A stretch of 64,000 nucleotides of DNA from Closterium sp. NIES-65 (lineage: Eukaryota > Streptophyta > Zygnematophyceae > Desmidiales > Closteriaceae), in assembly GCA_948144175.1 (NCBI GenBank), contig CANXME010001988.1, forward strand, positions 434,001-498,000, in the 5' to 3' direction. Positions 31,723 to 43,300 of the stretch are shown in pieces. Every line of letters starts with the position of its first letter. The first letter of the stretch is position 1. The position numbers were made by a program, and so were the translations under genes. The notes below the pieces were generated by a model that saw only the letters and a list, made by a program, of their open reading frames with translations, made no database searches and was not told the DNA's origin.

Positions 31723-31842
31723 GAAATGAGGAATGAATGAACTAGCAAGCAGGTGGGTACAAGTAGGAAAACCTAAAAGTGTTGTACCCCATATTGTCTA
31801 CCCCACTACAGCCTACACAGACTATAGCATATGAGTTTGACA
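31723..31842 (-). repeat. 5' LTR of C2, outer 120 bp
   Basis: It is inverted relative to the preceding C4 LTR and nearly identical to 20261-20380 (about 4 differences in 120 bp). It is followed by ATTCC, the target duplication of C2. Confidence 0.82.
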
Positions 31843-32107
31843 ATTCCAGCAGTTCGACGTGTAACTTTTGCCCCTGTGCACCGACAGAGTATCGACCCCG
31901 CACGATTCTGATTTTTGACGCTCAAATTTACGATTCGGTTGAAGTTGCAAGGAGGAGATGTACAGTTTTGTGCTTTTACAACATATATGTCTATTTGTCA
32001 TTTTATAAGCGCATGCGCTTATAAATTCTACTCAATTATAAGCGCACCCCCCTAAAAACATGTTTTATTTTAAGCGCAGGTGAGCTTATATCCGGGGTAT
32101 TACGGTA
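31843..32107. mobile_element. M1 MITE-like DNA element, right half
   Basis: It begins with the ATTCC duplication and ends ggggtattacggta, the inverted partner of 19989. It contains the perfect palindrome ataagcgcatgcgcttat and further ataagcgc motifs. An 85-bp spacer separates it from the gypsy LTR. Confidence 0.7.
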
Positions 32108-32192
32108 GGTTATACTGAAATTTCAGTGGAAAATTGAAGCATGTGCTGAATTTTCAGGGAAAACAAAAATCATAGCTACAAATCAGGGTAAT

Positions 32193-34472
32193 TGTTATGA
32201 GTTGTAAAAGAGAGTGCATAGGTAAACGAATAACGAGACTGTGACTGAATGAACTGAGAATACAATGAATGCACAGACTAATGTAGGGCTAGCCTAGCTA
32301 AGAGGAAACCTCGGACGAGCGAAGTTGGGTGCAGGTTTGGCGATGGAAATGCCGAAGGCGAAGCGAGGAGCCTCGGCAGCGTTGAAATCGGCCGAACGTG
32401 CGAACTCCGAAAATCGGGTTGTACGCGAAGCAGTCAACCCCGATAAGGAATTCGGGAAAATTCCTTACACCACCCCCCCCTTTAAGAAAGGCGGTCAATA
32501 TCCGAAACACGCCTTCGCGCTAGGTAAGCACCAACAAGTCGCGAGGCGCCGAGCGAAGCGGATGGCACCCACGTGTCGTCCTCACTGGTGCGGTCAGTCC
32601 AGCGAATTAAGAAATCCACGTGTCGGCCAGCTGCGTCAAGGCGGACCCAATGAGCGAGGATTTTGGAAGGGTCAAGGGTCGGCTGTGAAAATCAGGAGTG
32701 GGAAGTTTAGAATGAAGAAGAGAAGCGGGTTCACTAGAAAGCAGCAGGATACATATAGGAAACCCTAAGGGGTTGTACTCGCTATAGAGTACCCCACTGT
32801 AGGCTAGAGAACAATAACATTCTGACACACCCCCATAGCCAAAGTGGGGTGTAATCAGCAGAGCAAGCAAAGCAGAACAAGCTCAGGGTGGATCACAATG
32901 TCACCACACATTCTGAGCACAAGTACAAGAAGCAACAGTTTAAAGTTCACAATTATGAGCAAAGCTAGTGGTAGTCACAGCGGGCAAGTGAGGAGGAGGA
33001 GGGACTGTGAGAGGAGAGAAGATGGGAGACAACGGCTGAGGCTGCAGACACACGGGAAACAGGAGTCACACTGGCACAGCGGCTAACGGAACAATGCTCC
33101 GGATTATTGGAGTAACTGGCTCCGCGGCTAAAAGTAGCGGCAGACGAGCAACGGACCCACGGGCGACTGGCACAGCTGGCTGCGACTGGGCTACCGGAGC
33201 AATTCCCCGGACTACAGGTGCTGCAGGCGATACGACGACAACCTCCGTTCAACCTCCCCAAACAGTCCCACTCCCCCTGACACACACCCCCTGCTTCACC
33301 CATAGGTCCACTCCCCCTTCACCCCCCTTAGTACCACTCCGACGGCTCCAACAGGTCCACCCCCCTCAGCGGCAGCTGCAGCACTGGGAGACGGAGGAGG
33401 AGGAGGAGCAGGGGACGGCACACAGAAGCTGCACCCCCATACCCCCCACCCCCAAACCCTAATCCAGGAGAACGGGCAGCAGCAGGGGTGGGGCGCCATC
33501 AGAGGCATGGGGGACAGCGGGCAGCGCATGGGCAGCGAAGAACGGCCGCCCACGGGCCTGGCACAGCCGCCCAAACCGCGCGCAGGCGGCCCGAGCCGCG
33601 CGCGGGCCTGGCGCAGCTCGTACGGGCCGCGCGCGGGCCTGGCGCAGCCCGTACGGGCCGCGCGCATGCCACGACGGGCGACGGGGGGCGACGCGCGGGT
33701 CCCCGTCGCCCGTCGCAGCGCCTCCCGGGAGCGACGCGCTGCGTGACGGGGCAGAAACCCGCCGTGCGCCTCGGGGCGCACGGCGGGCAGGGAACCGCTG
33801 CGCGCCTCGGGGCGCACGGCGGGCAGAAAACCGCCGCACGCTCCGAGCGCGCGGCGGGATAAAAAATCCGTTGCGCGCCACGGGGCGTGCAACACAGAGA
33901 GTAGCAGTAGCAGCGGAAGCAGTGAGGTGGTGAGCCCACCTACAGGATCGACCCAAGGGGATCGACCTGCTCTAATAGCATGTGATAATCAGGAGTGGGA
34001 AGTTTAGAATGAAGAAGTCCATCGTCACTTGCTGCCACGGTCGTTCGGGTGGCTTGAGGGGTTGCAGCAGCCCAGCTAGTCGCTGACGTGTCGATTTCAT
34101 TGCTTGGCACACCCTGCATGAGGACACATAGCGCTGCACGTCGTTAGATGAATCAGGCCAGTAATATTGACGGTGCAGTAGTTTCTGGGTTTTATCAACC
34201 CCGAAGTGTCCGGAGAAGTTCGAATCGTGGATTTCCTGGATGAGAAGTTCACGCAGCAGTCGGTAAGCGGAAACCCAAATCCGGTCGGTTCCGGCTTTTA
34301 CGTAATAGTCCCCTTTTTGCGTCGTAGCCTGCTGATGATTTCCCGTCGTGAAGAATGGGTCCGTCGTGTAGCCGTGGGTAAATAGTCCAGTAAGTAACGG
34401 GTTCGAGTGGGTGATGAGTACTGCAGCGGATTGTACTGTCGGTCGGGTCAGGGCGTCGGCGATGTTATTAGC
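32193..34472 (-). mobile_element. G2: partial Ty3/gypsy copy with nested N2
   Basis: Parts seen are a 3' LTR (32193-32469) preceded by gtaat, the 3' untranslated region, the non-autonomous element N2 inside it, and a stretch of integrase and RNase H coding sequence up to 34472. Every part is nearly identical to the corresponding part of G1, including the position of the nested element. It is a duplicate of G1 rather than an independent insertion. Broken and incomplete. Confidence 0.82.
32684..34018 (-). mobile_element. N2: non-autonomous LTR element inside G2
   Basis: Sister of N1 (49822-51263), with the same LTR type, the same copia-like tail and the same GC-rich interior. The left LTR starts at 32684 after TCGGC. 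The right LTR begins at 33982. No coding domain is seen. It is incomplete compared with N1. Confidence 0.78.
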
Positions 34473-35667
34473 GAAGGGCGGCGGGGCCGCTGAGACGGGC
34501 GGAGCAGCCCTGGTGGTGGTCAGCGCCAGCAGCAGCAGCAGCAGCAGCGTTCTCGGGACATCCCTCCCCCTCAGCAGCTCCGTGAGTGGTACGCGCAGCG
34601 TCAGCGTGGTGGGGGTTTTGGTCCGTGCACCTACGTCCTTCGCTCCGGCGACCGCGCGGGTGAGCAGTGTGGGGGTGCCCACCCCACCCAGCGCTGCTTG
34701 GGCTGCTTGACGGACGCTTGGTGTCAGCAGTTCCCGGAGGCCAGTAAGATCCCCCGCTGGGGAGAGCTTTCTAGGGCAGGCGTAGCTATCTATGATCTTG
34801 ACTTTGATGCTATCCTTGCTGCCATGTATGCTGTGACTGTTAGTGATGAGGGTGACTGTTACCGGTGTTTCCCGCCTGACCCGGGCATTGGTACTTCTGC
34901 TCTAGGTGCTGGTGAGGCTGCTGCTCTAGGTGCCAGTGCGTCTGCGCACTCAGGTGCTGGTGAGTCTGCGCTCTCAGGTACCACGTCGGCTTCGGCCTCC
35001 CTCACCTTCACACTTGACTCAGGGGCTTCTTGCTCCTTCTTTCGAGACTGCACCACACTCACGCCGCTTGGTCGGCCGGTTGCAGTCTCCCTGGCAGACC
35101 CCTCTGGGGGTCCTGTCCTCTCTCACTTCTCCACTATCCTCCCATGTCCGACTGCCCCCTCTGGCACCTTGTCTGGTCTTTACCTCCCCTCGTTCTCTAC
35201 GAACTTGGTGAGTGGTGCTGACCTGCAGGATACGGGGGTTCACCAGTTTACTCCTGTGAGTCAGCGGGTGACCCACTGCTCAGACGCTCGCACAGGCCGG
35301 CACCTAGCCACGTTTACGCATCGGCCGGGGTCGAGCCTCTACACCCTGACCACTGCGTCTCCTCCGGTCCCTGCGTCTAGCCACGTAGCTGTGTCGGGTG
35401 AGGTGTTTGCTGCAGCATCCAGGTCTGGTCCTGAGTCTGCCCCCTGCTCGTGTCGCCTCCTGTCTCACGAGACTCTCCTATGGCACCACCGTCTTGGTCA
35501 CCCCTCCCTGCCTCAACTCCGAGGCATGGCTTCCCGTATCCTTGTCTCAGGTCTCCCCCGGTCCCTCCCTCCCCTTCCTCCAGGGCCTGGTCCTTCCTGA
35601 GTTCCCTGTGTCGAGGGGCGGCTCCGGGCTGCCCCTCACTCCTCTCAGTTTCCCCCGACAGAGGCCG
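34473..35667 (+). mobile_element. C5: copia fragment (gag end, protease, integrase start)
   Basis: A plus-strand piece holds the Cys/His motif region of gag, the protease (FTLDSGAS block) and the zinc-binding start of integrase (LLWHHRLGHPSLPQL). It joins G2 on the left and a piece of C2-type leader on the right. No LTR is present. It is a broken fragment marking the seam between the two large duplicated copies. Confidence 0.78.
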
Positions 35668-35830
35668 GGCGACGGGGCCGCTAGGGGTGGCGACGGGGCC
35701 GCTAAGGGTGGCGCGAGGGGCCGTGAGAGGGGCCTCTAGGAGGGCGCGACAGGCCGCTAAGGGCAGGGGACGCGTCGAGAGGGCGGCCCACGGGGTGCGC
35801 CTCGGGCAGGGGCGACTCGCGCTCCAGTCA

Positions 35831-35873
<43 letters not shown>

Positions 35874-35939
35874 CGATTTCAGTGGTGGGCCCAAGGAAGC
35901 GTTCCCACTAGGGAACCTGCTCTATACCATGAGAAGAAT
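35668..35939 (-). mobile_element. C2-type leader with primer-binding site (copy B)
   Basis: Nearly identical to 27392-27648. It holds minisatellite units, a long T run (about 35834-35873), the primer-binding site at 35919-35929 and the first bases of a C2-type 5' LTR. In copy B the rest of that LTR lies at 48859-48978. Confidence 0.75.
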
Positions 35940-37960
35940 GGCCCCGACCCGCCGCCCTGCGGCCTCGTCCCCTACCCCGCAGCCATCGCGCCGCCCTTCC
36001 TGGCCCCGACCCGCCGCCCTGCGGCCTCGTCCCCTACCCCGCGACCATCGCGCCGCCCTTTCCCGGCCCCGATCCGCCGCCCTGCGGCCTCCTCGCCTAC
36101 CCAGCGGCCCTCGCGCCGCCTTGTGGCCCTGACGCCGCCCTTACCGGCCCTGGCGCCTACCTGCTGGCTCTCCCACCTACCTGCGGCCCCGCCACTTACC
36201 AGCGGCCCCGCCACCTACCTTTGCGGCCCCGGCACCTACCTGCTGGCCCCGCCACCTACCTGCGGCCCCGCCACCTACCTGCGGCCCTGCCACCTACCTG
36301 CGGCCCCGCCACCTTCCTGCGGCCCCGCCACCTACCTGCGGCCCCGCCACCTTCCTGCGGCCCCGCCACCTACCTTTGCGGCCCCGCCGCCTCCTCTCAG
36401 TGGCCCCGCCGCCTCCTCCCAGCGGCCCCGGACGCTGCCCTCTCAGCGGCCCCGCCGGACCGCCCAGCAGCCGAGCCGCCCAGCAGCCGAGCAGCCGAGC
36501 CGCCAAGCCGCCCAGCAGCCGAGCCGCCCAGCTGCCGAGCCGCCGAGTCGCCCTGCAGCCGAGCCGCCCGAGCCGCCCTGTACGGTAAGAGCAGCGCCTC
36601 TTTCACAGCACTGCCCTCACCCTACTGTTTGCGCTGCTAGTCTACTGCTGTCATGGCTACCCCTAGTGTCCTCGGTTTTGACGCTGAGGGTCGGGCCATT
36701 GACTTTGACGTCTGGATAGATGACCTGCAGCTTTTCTTACAGTGCGATAGGGCACACGGTCTCTCTCTCTTTGACCTCACCTCTGGTGCCTCTCCTGCCC
36801 CTGCTGCTGATGCTGACGCCACTGTTCGCTCACAGTGGGCCACGCGCGATGCTGCTGCACGTCTTGCTGTGCGTCGCCACCTGCCTACCTCTGAGCGTGC
36901 GCACTTTAGCCAGTACAAGAGTGCTCAGACCTTGTACGCCGCTGTAGTTGCACGCTACTCCTCCCCTGCCACTGCTGCACTGAGCCGCCTCATGCTACCG
37001 TACCTCTTTCCTGACCTTGCTGCCTGCCCACACTCGCTGATCTTATTACGCACCTCCGCACTAGTGACACTCGCTACCGCGCTGCGCTTCCTGCTGAGTT
37101 CTGCGCCAAGAACCCCCCCCCCCCATGTACACCACCCTCTACTACATAGTCACCCGCCTCCCTGACTCCCTTCGCGTAGTCAGGGACCACTTCCTCTCAG
37201 TGTTGACCTCCTCGAGAAGGCCCTCTTAGCAGCGGAGAAGAGCATAGTCGCTGTAGGAGCCTCTCGTGGTGACCCGCGCACCCCCATCTTTCAGGGGTGT
37301 TCCCCCTCCCCCTTTTTGCCCTCTGTTGCCTCTGCTGCTGCGTCCGACCTCGTTGGGCTTGAGTCGGTCGGTGCGGCGTCTACCCCTAGCGGGAGACGCC
37401 GCCCTGGCAAGGGCAAGGGGGGCAGGGGCGCTGGAGGAGCTAGCGGGGGCGGTGGAGGCGTCGGTGGAGGCGGCGGAGGGGGTGGGGGTGGCAGTGGGGG
37501 TGGTGGCGGGGGTGGAGGTGTCGGTGGCGGCAGTGGAGGCGGAGGCGGCGGCGGTGGCGGTGGGAGTGGAGGTGGCGGGGGTGGCGGCGGTGGAGGAGGC
37601 GGTGGCGGAGGAGGTGGAGCTGGTCGTGGTGGAGCTGCGCAGAGGGTCGGCTCCGGTGGTGGTCAGCGCCAGTAGCAGCAGCAGCGCACTCGTGACATCC
37701 CCCCCCCTCAGCAGCTCCGTGAGTGGTACGCTGCACGCCAGCGGGGTGAGGGTACTGGTCCGTGCACTTATGTCCTCCGCACCGACGACCGCACGGGTGA
37801 GCAGTGTGGGGGTGCGCACCCCACCCAGCGCTGCTTTGGCCGCCTGACGGACGCTTCGCGTCACCAGTTTCCGGAGGCCACGGAGATCCCCAGTTGGGGT
37901 GAGCTGTCTAGGGCGGGCGTAGCTATCTTTGATCTTGACTTTGATGCTATTCTTGCTGCC

Positions 37961-40039
37961 ATGTATGCTGTGACTATTAGTGATGAGGGGGACTGTTACC
38001 GGTGTTTCCCGCCCGACCCGAGCATTGAGACTGCTGCTCTAGGTACTGGTGAGGCTGCTGCTCTAGGTGCTAGCGAGGCTGCTGCTCTAGGTGCTAGTGC
38101 GTCTGCTTCCTCAGGTACTGGTGAGTCCGCGCTCTCAGGTACCGAGTCGGCTTCGGCCTCCCTCACCTTCACCCTTGACTCGGGGGCGTCTCGCTCCTTC
38201 TTTCGAGACCGCACCACACTCACGCCGCTTGGTCGGCCAGTTGCGGTCTCTCTGGCAGACCCCTCTGGGGGTCCTGTCCTTGCTCACTTCTCCACTGTCC
38301 TCCCGTGTCCGGCGGCTCCCTCTGGCACCCTGTTTGGTCTTTACCTCCCCTCGTTCTCTACGAACTTGGTGAGTGGCGCTGACCTTCAAGATGGGGGAGT
38401 TCACCAGTTCACTCCTGCGAGCCAGCGAGTGACCCACTGCACGGACGCTCGGACGGGCCGACACTTGGCCACGTTTACACGTCGGCCGGGGTCGAGCCTG
38501 TACACACTGTCCACTAGGTCTCCCTCTGTCCCTGCGTCTGGTCAGGTAGCTGCGTCGGGTCAGGTGTTTGCTGCAGCGTCCAGGTCTGGTCCTGAGTCTG
38601 CCCCCTGCTCGTGTCGCCTCCTGTCTCACGAGACTCTCCTTTGGCACCACCGCCTTGGTCACCCCTCCCTGCTTCGTCTCCGAGGCATGGCCTCCCGTGT
38701 CCTTGTCTCTGGTCTTCCCCGGTCCCTCCCTCCCCTTCCTCCGGGGCCTGGCCCTATCTGCGTCCCCTGTGTCAAGGGGCGGCAGCGGGCTCCCCCTCAC
38801 ACCTCCCAGTTTCCTCCGACGGAGGCCCCGCTGCAGACGCTTCACATGGACGTGTGGGGCCCGGCCTGCGTTCGTGGGCAGGGTCACGAGCGCTACTTCC
38901 TGTTGGTGGTTGACGACTACTCGCGTTACACCACAGTCTTCCCCTTGCGCAGCAAGGGCGATGTCACTGAGGTGTTGATCGACTGGATCCGCGCAGCTCG
39001 TCTCCAGCTCAGGCAGAGCTTCGGCTCGAACTTTCCTGTTCTGCGTCTGCACTCTGACAGAGGCGGAGAGTTCTCCTCTGGCCTTCTGCGAGCCTACTGT
39101 CGTGCACGAGGCATCCGCCAGACCTTCACGCTTCCGGACTCTCCACAGCAAAATGGGATTGCTGAGCGCCGCATTGGCATAGTCATGGACGTCGCTCGTT
39201 CGTCCATGAGGTATGCGGCTGCCCCCCATTTTCTGTGGCCGTTTGCGGTTCGGTACGCGGCGCATCAGATCAACCTTCACCCCAGGGTCTCCAGGCCGGA
39301 GACCTCCCCAGCCTTGCTGTGGACGGGGAAGGTTGGCGATGCGTCTTCGTTCCGTGTCTGGGGATCTTGGGCGTTTGTCCGCGACTTGTCTGCGGACAAG
39401 CTGTCCCCTCGTGCTGCTCCCTGCGTCTTCCTGGGTTTCCCCCCTGACGCGCCAGGGTGGCGGTTCTACCACCCCACCTCTCGCCGTGTTCTGTCCTCCC
39501 AGGACGTCACGTTTGACGAGTCGGTCCCCTACTACCGCCTCTTCCCCTACCGCACTCCGTCCCTCCCCACGCCGCCGCTCTTCCTTGTACCAGGTCCCCC
39601 TCCGGTAGACCCCCTTCCCCCTCAGGGTCCGTCCCCTTCAGGGTTGTCCCAGGTAGACGCAATCGAGCCTGTCGAGGTCACTGGTGACTTTGGTGCTGTT
39701 GAGGGTGCTGAGCCTGGGGGTGCTGACTCGGGGGGTGCTGTGCGTGCGCGTGCTACACCTGGGGGTACTAAGACTGGGGGTGCTGAGCCTGGGGAAACTG
39801 AGACTGGGGGTGCTGAGACTGGGGGTGCTGGGCCTTGGGGTGCTGAGCCTGGGGGTACTACGCCTGGGGGTGCTGAGCCTGGGGGTGCTACGACTGGAGG
39901 TACTGAGCCTGAGGGAGCTGGGCCTGCTTGTGAGGCGTCCGGCGGAGCTGGGCCTGGAGGTTCTCCGGGTGCTTCGTCTCGGCGAGAGCCCCTCTCTCCA
40001 CAGGAGCTGCGCGAGTGGTTTGGCCGACGCTGGATGTGA
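37961..40039 (+). CDS. copia protease-integrase part of C6
   Basis: The frame holds the protease (TFTLDSGASRSFF), the integrase zinc block (WHHRLGHPSLLRL), the catalytic blocks LHMDVWGPACV, RLHSDRGGEFSS and NGIAERRIGI, the GKGG-like region DLSADKLSPRAAPCVFLGF and the start of the Gly-Ala-Glu-Pro repeat linker. The first ATG given is internal to the polyprotein. The last few codons run into the C7 LTR. A fossil frame. Confidence 0.78.
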   Translation: MYAVTISDEGDCYRCFPPDPSIETAALGTGEAAALGASEAAALGASASASSGTGESALSGTESASASLTFTLDSGASRSFFRDRTTLTPLGRPVAVSLADPSGGPVLAHFSTVLPCPAAPSGTLFGLYLPSFSTNLVSGADLQDGGVHQFTPASQRVTHCTDARTGRHLATFTRRPGSSLYTLSTRSPSVPASGQVAASGQVFAAASRSGPESAPCSCRLLSHETLLWHHRLGHPSLLRLRGMASRVLVSGLPRSLPPLPPGPGPICVPCVKGRQRAPPHTSQFPPTEAPLQTLHMDVWGPACVRGQGHERYFLLVVDDYSRYTTVFPLRSKGDVTEVLIDWIRAARLQLRQSFGSNFPVLRLHSDRGGEFSSGLLRAYCRARGIRQTFTLPDSPQQNGIAERRIGIVMDVARSSMRYAAAPHFLWPFAVRYAAHQINLHPRVSRPETSPALLWTGKVGDASSFRVWGSWAFVRDLSADKLSPRAAPCVFLGFPPDAPGWRFYHPTSRRVLSSQDVTFDESVPYYRLFPYRTPSLPTPPLFLVPGPPPVDPLPPQGPSPSGLSQVDAIEPVEVTGDFGAVEGAEPGGADSGGAVRARATPGGTKTGGAEPGETETGGAETGGAGPWGAEPGGTTPGGAEPGGATTGGTEPEGAGPACEASGGAGPGGSPGASSRREPLSPQELREWFGRRWM
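39700..39930 (+). repeat. 15-bp repeat encoding Gly-Gly-Ala-Glu-Pro units (C6)
   Basis: Degenerate 15-bp repeats (cctgggggtgctgag) lie in the integrase-RT linker. Comparable arrays are at 23400-23640 (C2), 42950-43220 (C7) and 60730-60970 (C10). Confidence 0.9.
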
Positions 40040-40171
40040 GAATAGGAAAACAGGAATGAATGAACTATGAATGAAAGCAGTACAAATATGAAACCCTAAC
40101 TGGGTTGTACCCCCTATGGGATACCCCACTACAGCCTACACAGCAGTATAAGCTATAGATATGTTCTGACA
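40035..40171 (-). repeat. 3' LTR of C7
   Basis: 137 bp opening TGTCAGAACATATC and ending TTCTCACA on the minus strand. The flanking CTGGA lies at 40030-40034. Confidence 0.83.
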
Positions 40172-40378
40172 CACCCCCATAGGCAAAGTGGGGGAGAACA
40201 AGGGGTCACAAGACCAGTCAAGCAAGACAAAGCAAAGCTCAGGGTGGATCACAAAGTCACCACACAGTCCGAGCACAAGAGCAAGGCCAAAGGCCAGTTA
40301 ACAAGCAAGAGTACAGACATATATATAAAGCTAGACAAGCAAGAGCAGGTATATATATATGTCACAGTACAAGTGAAG

Positions 40379-43300
40379 TCAAGAGGAGAGCAAGTGAGGC
40401 AAGACAGGCACAAGACCCAGCTGGGTGCAGAAGCGCTGATGGTCACAAGGCGCAAGTGCCTTGGTGAACACATCAGCAGTGTTGGCCTCAGAGGCCACGT
40501 ACGCAAGTCGCAACTGACCACGCTGCTGCAGCTCACGAGCAAGGAAGTAGCGGAGAGCAATGTGCTTCGTTCTGTGCTCCAAGCGCTGCTCTCGACACAA
40601 GGCCAGCATAGCCTTGTTGTCTACGTACAGCACTGGAGGAGAACGAGGCGGCTCTCCAAGGTCAGTCAGCAGGTAGGTGAGCCAGCGAAGCTCCTGTGCA
40701 GCCATGGCCCCGGCGTAGATCTCAGCCTCACAACTGGAGCCGAGAACCGAAGACGAGCGAGTAGACCGCCACGAGACAGAGCCGGAACCAAGGCTGAAGG
40801 TGTAACCCTGTGACGTTCGCTGCGTAGCCTGATCGTCAGCCCAAGACGCGTCCGCGTGGCCGGTAAGGACCACTGGACTCCGCCCTCCAAGCACTAGCCC
40901 CATGCCTGACGTACTGCACAGGTAGCGCAATACCCTCTTCGCTGCAGCCATGTGCTCCGGTCTGTGTCTCCCAGGAGCAACATAGCGTGCAAGAATGCTC
41001 AGAGGGTATGCAAGGTCAGGTCGTGTGCAGGTCATCAGGTACATGAGGCAGCCAACAAGCTCCGCATACGGACCACTCGACTCTACGGACTCATCCGAAG
41101 GCAGAGCTGAGAGTGAGTGGCGAGTAGGCAGAGGAGTGGCCTGAGGCGAGGAGTACGTGAAGCCGAAGCGCTGAAGGACCTGCTGCACCATGTGTGACTG
41201 AGTCAAGGTAATGGTGCGGCGTGCTCTGTCCCGAGTGATCTGCAAGCCAAGGTAGCTGCGCAGTTCACCCAGGTCTGTGCACGTGTGTCTCTTCAACAGC
41301 TCGGACGTCACGTAGGCGAGTCCAGCAGTGTCCGCTGTGGCAAAGACCAGGTCGTCGACGTACACGAGGATGTAGAACGGCGGCAGGGAAGTGTCGGTGC
41401 GAAGAAACAGCGACGGGTCAGCAGTAGAAGGAGCAAACCCAAGAGCCGCAAGCGTAGTCCTCAGTGTGTCGTGCCACTCACGCGGTGCCTGGCGAAGACC
41501 GTAGAATGGCCGTCGGAGGCTCCACTGGGTGCCAGGAGGGAAAGTCCCAGTGAAGCCAGGTGGACGGCGAAGCCAGATCTCCTCGTGCAGGCTACCCTGC
41601 AAGAACGCAGTGCTGAAGTCGAGAGAGTGAAGCTCGTAGTCGCGCTGAGCGGCTATGTGCAGCAGCACCCGAGGAGTAGTCATCTTCGGGGTGGGAGAGA
41701 AGGTCTGAAAGTAGTCAACTCCCTGCCGCTGACTGAAGCCACGAGCAACGTACCGTGCCTTGAAGACAGGTGGAGAGCCCGGCGGCCGCTTCACCCTGAA
41801 GATCCACATGCCACTGACGATGTTCGCCCCAGGAGGGGGAACCGCGTCAACGTAGGTGCCTGTGGACTTCCAGGAAGCCATCTCTGCATCCATAGCTGCC
41901 TGCCACTGAGAGGAGTAGGGACCCTCTACGGCCTCCGCGTAAGAACGCGGAGTCGGGATGTCTAGTGCATCCGGGTCTCCCTCAGGGGCAAGCAGTACAG
42001 ACGCGAGATGAGGTGAAGCAGCCGCTAGACACTGTAACTCCTCCTGCCTGTCCTCTAGGACGTCCGTGCCAAGAGCACACTCACCCCCGACGGACGGAGG
42101 ACAGACAGACGCAGACTCAGCAACAAGACTAGCAGCGTAGTCGAGACGACAGCGAGCAGCAAAGTCGACGAGCTCAGCGACTAGAGCAGACGCAGCAGTG
42201 GACTCAAAAGAGGGGTCAGTGATGACAGTAGCAAGCAGACGCGTGACAGTGGGACTGGCAGCACGAAGAGAGTCCGACTCAGGGTCGGCAAGCGCAGGAA
42301 GAGAGGACTCAGGAGGAGAAGGCAAAGGGGCACGCAGAGGAGCAGTGGACGGACGTAAAGACATCCGGTGCGTGCCAGGGACAGGAGGAGGACGCTGACG
42401 CGAACTGCGACCACTAGCGCGAGTAGCACGAACAGGCGACGCAGGACGAGACGCAGGCTCACGACGCTCAGCAAGACCTCCAGTAGGACCAGTGTAAGGA
42501 GAGGGAGCAGGCAGCGGAGAGGAAGGCTCTAGTAGGGGCTGCGACTGGACAGGCGGTGGACCCTCTACTGGAGGAGAAAGACCAAGAACCTGCTGAAGGA
42601 GCGGAACGAAGTACGGCCGAGGCCGCGCGGCAGCTCCAGACTCAGCAGGGACAGCACCAGCACCCTCAGCGACAGCACCAGCGCCACCCACACCTCCAGC
42701 GGCAGGACCAACAGCAGCAGGCTCAGCACGAACGCCCTCAGCAGCTCCAGCTCCAGGAGGACCTGCAGGGCCAGCAGCTCCGGGACCGGCTGCACCCGCA
42801 CCCTCGACGGTCGAAGAAGCTCCAGCTCCAGCTCCAGCAGCACCTCTAGACTCAGCAGCACGCCTCCAGCGGCGAGCGAACCACTCGCGCAGCTCCTGTG
42901 GAGAGAGGGGCTCCCGGCGAGACGCAGCAGCAGGAGAAACCCCAGGCTCAGCAGCTCCAGACGCAGCACCCCCAGGCTCAGCAGCTCCCAGCTCAGCACC
43001 CCCAGGCTCAGCAGCTCCCGACCCAGCACCCCCAGACCCAGCACCTCCAGGCACAGCACCCCCCGGCTCAGCACCCCCAGGCTCCGCACCCTCCGCAGTA
43101 GCACCCTCAGGCCCAGCACCCCCAGCAGTAGCACCCCCAGGCTCAGCACCCCCGCGCACAGCACTCCCAGAGTCAGCACCCCCAGGCTCAGCACCCGCAG
43201 CAGCACCAGAGTCACCAGTAACCTCGACCGGGTCAACGGCGTCTACCTGGGACACACCTGAGGGGGCAGGAACCTGAGGGGGGAGGGGGTCTACCGGGGG

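Larger units (their letters stand above)
20255..31842 (-). mobile_element. C2: Ty1/copia element inserted in M1, itself carrying C4
   Basis: A minus-strand copia runs from its 3' LTR (20255-20380) through RNase H, RT, the integrase-RT linker, integrase, protease and gag (start at 26769). A GC-rich leader then leads to a primer-binding site (27628-27638). The 5' LTR is split in two, 27639-27648 and 31723-31842, by the plus-strand copy C4. ATTCC flanks both outer ends (20250-20254 and 31843-31847). Without C4 it measures about 7.5 kb. The comparable 120 bp of the two LTRs differ at about 4 sites (near 97% identity), so it is fairly young. The coding part is broken in about four or five places. 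Confidence 0.85.
27392..34472 (+). repeat. large direct duplication, copy A
   Basis: This is homologous to the region from 35668 to about 52580, apart from C7 and other parts missing here. It contains C2 leader, C4, C2 5' LTR, M1 right half, G2 and N2 in the same order. Long stretches (for example 31850-32680 against 48986-49818) show only a few differences. Confidence 0.8.

Noticed and set aside
33000-33960. GC-rich frames of 120-240 residues within N2 (and the same in N1)
   Set aside because: They occur in several phases on both strands, carry no domain and are explained by composition and small tandem repeats.
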